Assembly: GCA_038093515.1 (NCBI GenBank)
Contig: JBBPSI010000060.1
Span: 62,001 to 126,000 of the forward strand
Length of the DNA stretch: 64,000 bases
Source: Butyriboletus loyo
Taxonomy: Eukaryota; Basidiomycota; Agaricomycetes; Boletales; Boletaceae
Reading direction: 5' to 3'
In this document: positions 62,269 through 64,000 of the stretch, one piece after another
Layout: the number at the start of each line of letters is the position of its first letter
Numbering within the stretch: position 1 is the stretch's first letter
Made by a program: the position numbers and the translations under genes
The notes under the pieces: generated by a model
Told to the model about the DNA's origin: nothing
The model's database searches: none
Seen by the model: only the letters and a program-made list of their open reading frames with translations

Positions 62269-63548
62269 GATATATATATGTTAATGTGAGCGGGCATGGA
62301 GTCTGAGCCGAGGGGGCTACCGACGAGGGACTTGCTACACAGACGAGCCGAGATGGCAGTGACACCGAAGTTGACCGCAGAGACCTGCAGAGACTGATAC
62401 AAGGCTGTGGAGACTGAACAGTTGACCCAGGAAGCAAACGAAAGGACTCGCCAGACGAACGGTATGGCGAGTGTAATTCAGCCAGCGCAAACCTCATATG
62501 TACCAGGGATCGACAACACGTCGCTCGAGGGGGAGCAAGGTCAGGTATCGACTGACTGCACTGATGACGGAGGGTCATCGGATGCCATTGAGGACCCAGA
62601 CGACACTGTAGATGATCCTAGACGGCACAGAGGGTGGCTGTTAGCCCATACGGAGTGCGTGACCATGCGCGAGGACGAGACAGAGACGACCGGTCGAGTG
62701 GTCGAGTCAAACAACTACGAAAATGGTCAGAGCGCATGGAGAGACGGCCAGGACGTATCTTGCAATGCGGCAGACGATTGATGCCACCACGTCACAGGCA
62801 AGTCGGTAAACATCTTGAACGAGTCGAGGGCATCAGGTGGCCATGCGGACGTGACAGTCGCGTCGGACGGCGACATGGCTGCACCGATCGAGTCAGGATG
62901 TGAATGGGACCTCCCCAGGAACGAGCTGGGCGACCCCGGTGGTGGTAGGGATAGGCGCGTTGATGATTGATTAGCGGCGAGTTCCAGTCGATGAGCTGCG
63001 GTGCACGATGGATGCGCAGAATTGGTCGGACGGTGGTATGAGAGATGTCGAGGGTCGCCAGGAACAAGTCCTGCCAGTGAGCGACGGTGGGCGTGGTGGA
63101 CGAGATGGCGGTGATGGCATGATGAAAGATGCCAGCGGCGAGTCAAGACGACTCTCGCTAAGGTCGTTGGCTGAAGAAGAAAAACGTCAGCACCGAGAAC
63201 GACTAGATAATGCGCCAGAAGACCTACCTGCGCCACCGAAGCCACCTGATAAGCGCACACAGCGATGAATTGAGCCCCCGAGCGTTGCTCTCGAGGGCAG
63301 GAAGACTGGACGTTTATGCAGCAGCAGCAACAGCAGTGGCGGAAGCCATGTCGGACGACTCGTGACAACGATGTGTATGGTCCGAGTCAGTGTTGCCACA
63401 AGGTGACGTTGAGAATTTCGAGCTCCACCGTCGCGCTCCAACTTTTGGATTTCATTACTATAGCCCACACCTAAAATGAAAAGCACAACGCTCGACACGT
63501 GAGCTTCCGTGACAGAATACTTCACCGATTAAACACAGCTCACTAAAT
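62269..63548. other. Intergenic region
   Basis: About 1.3 kb between the coiled-coil relic and the HNH-like gene end. Overlapping open frames on both strands have no recognisable content. A short CAG/CAA run lies near 63317. No gene is called. Confidence 0.45.
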
Positions 63549-64000
63549 TCATGCAACGAGCACTACCCGAGAAAGTTGAGAAACCAAGAGATCCGCCGAG
63601 GAGCCATCATAAGCCATGACCTTCTTTGCTTCAACTTCTCGGTCACACAAATCCAAGTACCCAGCAGCACCCGACATATGGGCAACTCGACAGACAGCCT
63701 CATGGAGCCCGAGGTACTTCAGATCGGGTAGCTCCAGGTTGGCAGCGGTCATTGCGAAAGTGACGACAAGGGGATTTGGAAGGTTCATAAGCATGAAGAC
63801 TGGGAATGCTGTCCTGACGGTATAGGTGTTGAGAGTCCTGAATCAAGGAGACCGAATGCGTCAGGAGGACACGAGGAATCATCGATTGCTCACTGGTACT
63901 GCCTCGAACCACAGCGACAGGTAGTCGAAAAACTGATGGAGCCCAGTGTCCATCGTCAATCCGTTGGATAATCTATAAGCATTGGGGCCATTGAGTTCGG
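63549..64000 (-). CDS. HNH-endonuclease-like protein, 3' part (runs out of window)
   Basis: Read right to left from the window edge: ELNGPNAYRLSNGLTMDTGL, HQFFDYLSLWFEAVP, an intron (about 63895-63838), then LRTLNTYTVRTAFPVFMLMN, LPNPLVVTFAMTAANLELPD, LKYLGLHEAVCRVAHMSGAA, GYLDLCDREVEAKKVMAYDG and a stop at 63549. The pattern of N..Y...NGLTMDTGLHQFFD...WFE followed by CRVAHMSGAA matches the C-terminal half of fungal HNH-type nuclease-domain proteins as I know them. The catalytic core itself lies beyond the window, so activity cannot be judged. Confidence 0.6.

Overview
The window reads as fungal nuclear DNA, most likely from an agaricomycete basidiomycete. Most genes are broken by many short (about 45-75 nt) GT-AG introns, strands alternate freely, and the gene set is typical of that group: F-box proteins with TPR-like N-termini, a velvet regulator, a DUF1752/GATA factor, a DUF2235 protein and an HNH-type protein. 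A placement near Cantharellales (Rhizoctonia-like) is only a guess. I found no rRNA, convincing tRNA, CRISPR or intact autonomous transposon.

Layout. 0-6.9 kb: a secreted glycoside-hydrolase-like protein (minus), a PIF1-type helicase (plus) and an acireductone dioxygenase (minus). 7.5-11.9 kb: a long protein with an N-terminal DUF2235 hydrolase domain and a helical-repeat C-terminus. 12.6-15.4 kb: a coiled-coil protein of unknown function (minus); a scrap of a paralogue lies at 62.0-62.3 kb. 17.3-25.4 kb: a head-to-head pair of GH3 beta-glucosidase genes, the left copy (minus) decayed and the right copy (plus) intact. 27.9-29.2 kb: a LaeA-like SAM methyltransferase (minus). 30.3-34.8 kb: a doubtful small gene, then an X-family DNA polymerase with a BRCT domain. 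34.9-38.2 kb: an arrestin-like adaptor (minus). 39.1-41.7 kb: a secreted Ser/Thr/Ala-rich protein (minus). 43.1-45.2 kb: a WRAP53/TCAB1-like WD40 protein. 46.1-46.65 kb: a non-coding dumbbell element made of nested inverted repeats. 47.3-49.4 kb: an F-box-type protein. 49.7-52.75 kb: a velvet regulator. 52.75-57.9 kb: a gene-poor stretch. 58.0-60.7 kb: a two-finger GATA factor. At the right edge, the 3' end of an HNH-nuclease-like gene (minus) runs out of the window.

The genes do not form one pathway. Loose themes are plant-polymer breakdown (the GH-like protein and GH3), genome maintenance (PIF1, DNA polymerase X, and perhaps WRAP53) and development/secondary-metabolism control (velvet, LaeA-like methyltransferase, GATA). 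The least ordinary items are the 555-bp dumbbell element, the coiled-coil orphan with its intron-retaining relic 47 kb away, the DUF2235-helical repeat fusion, and the GH3 inverted duplication with one dead copy.
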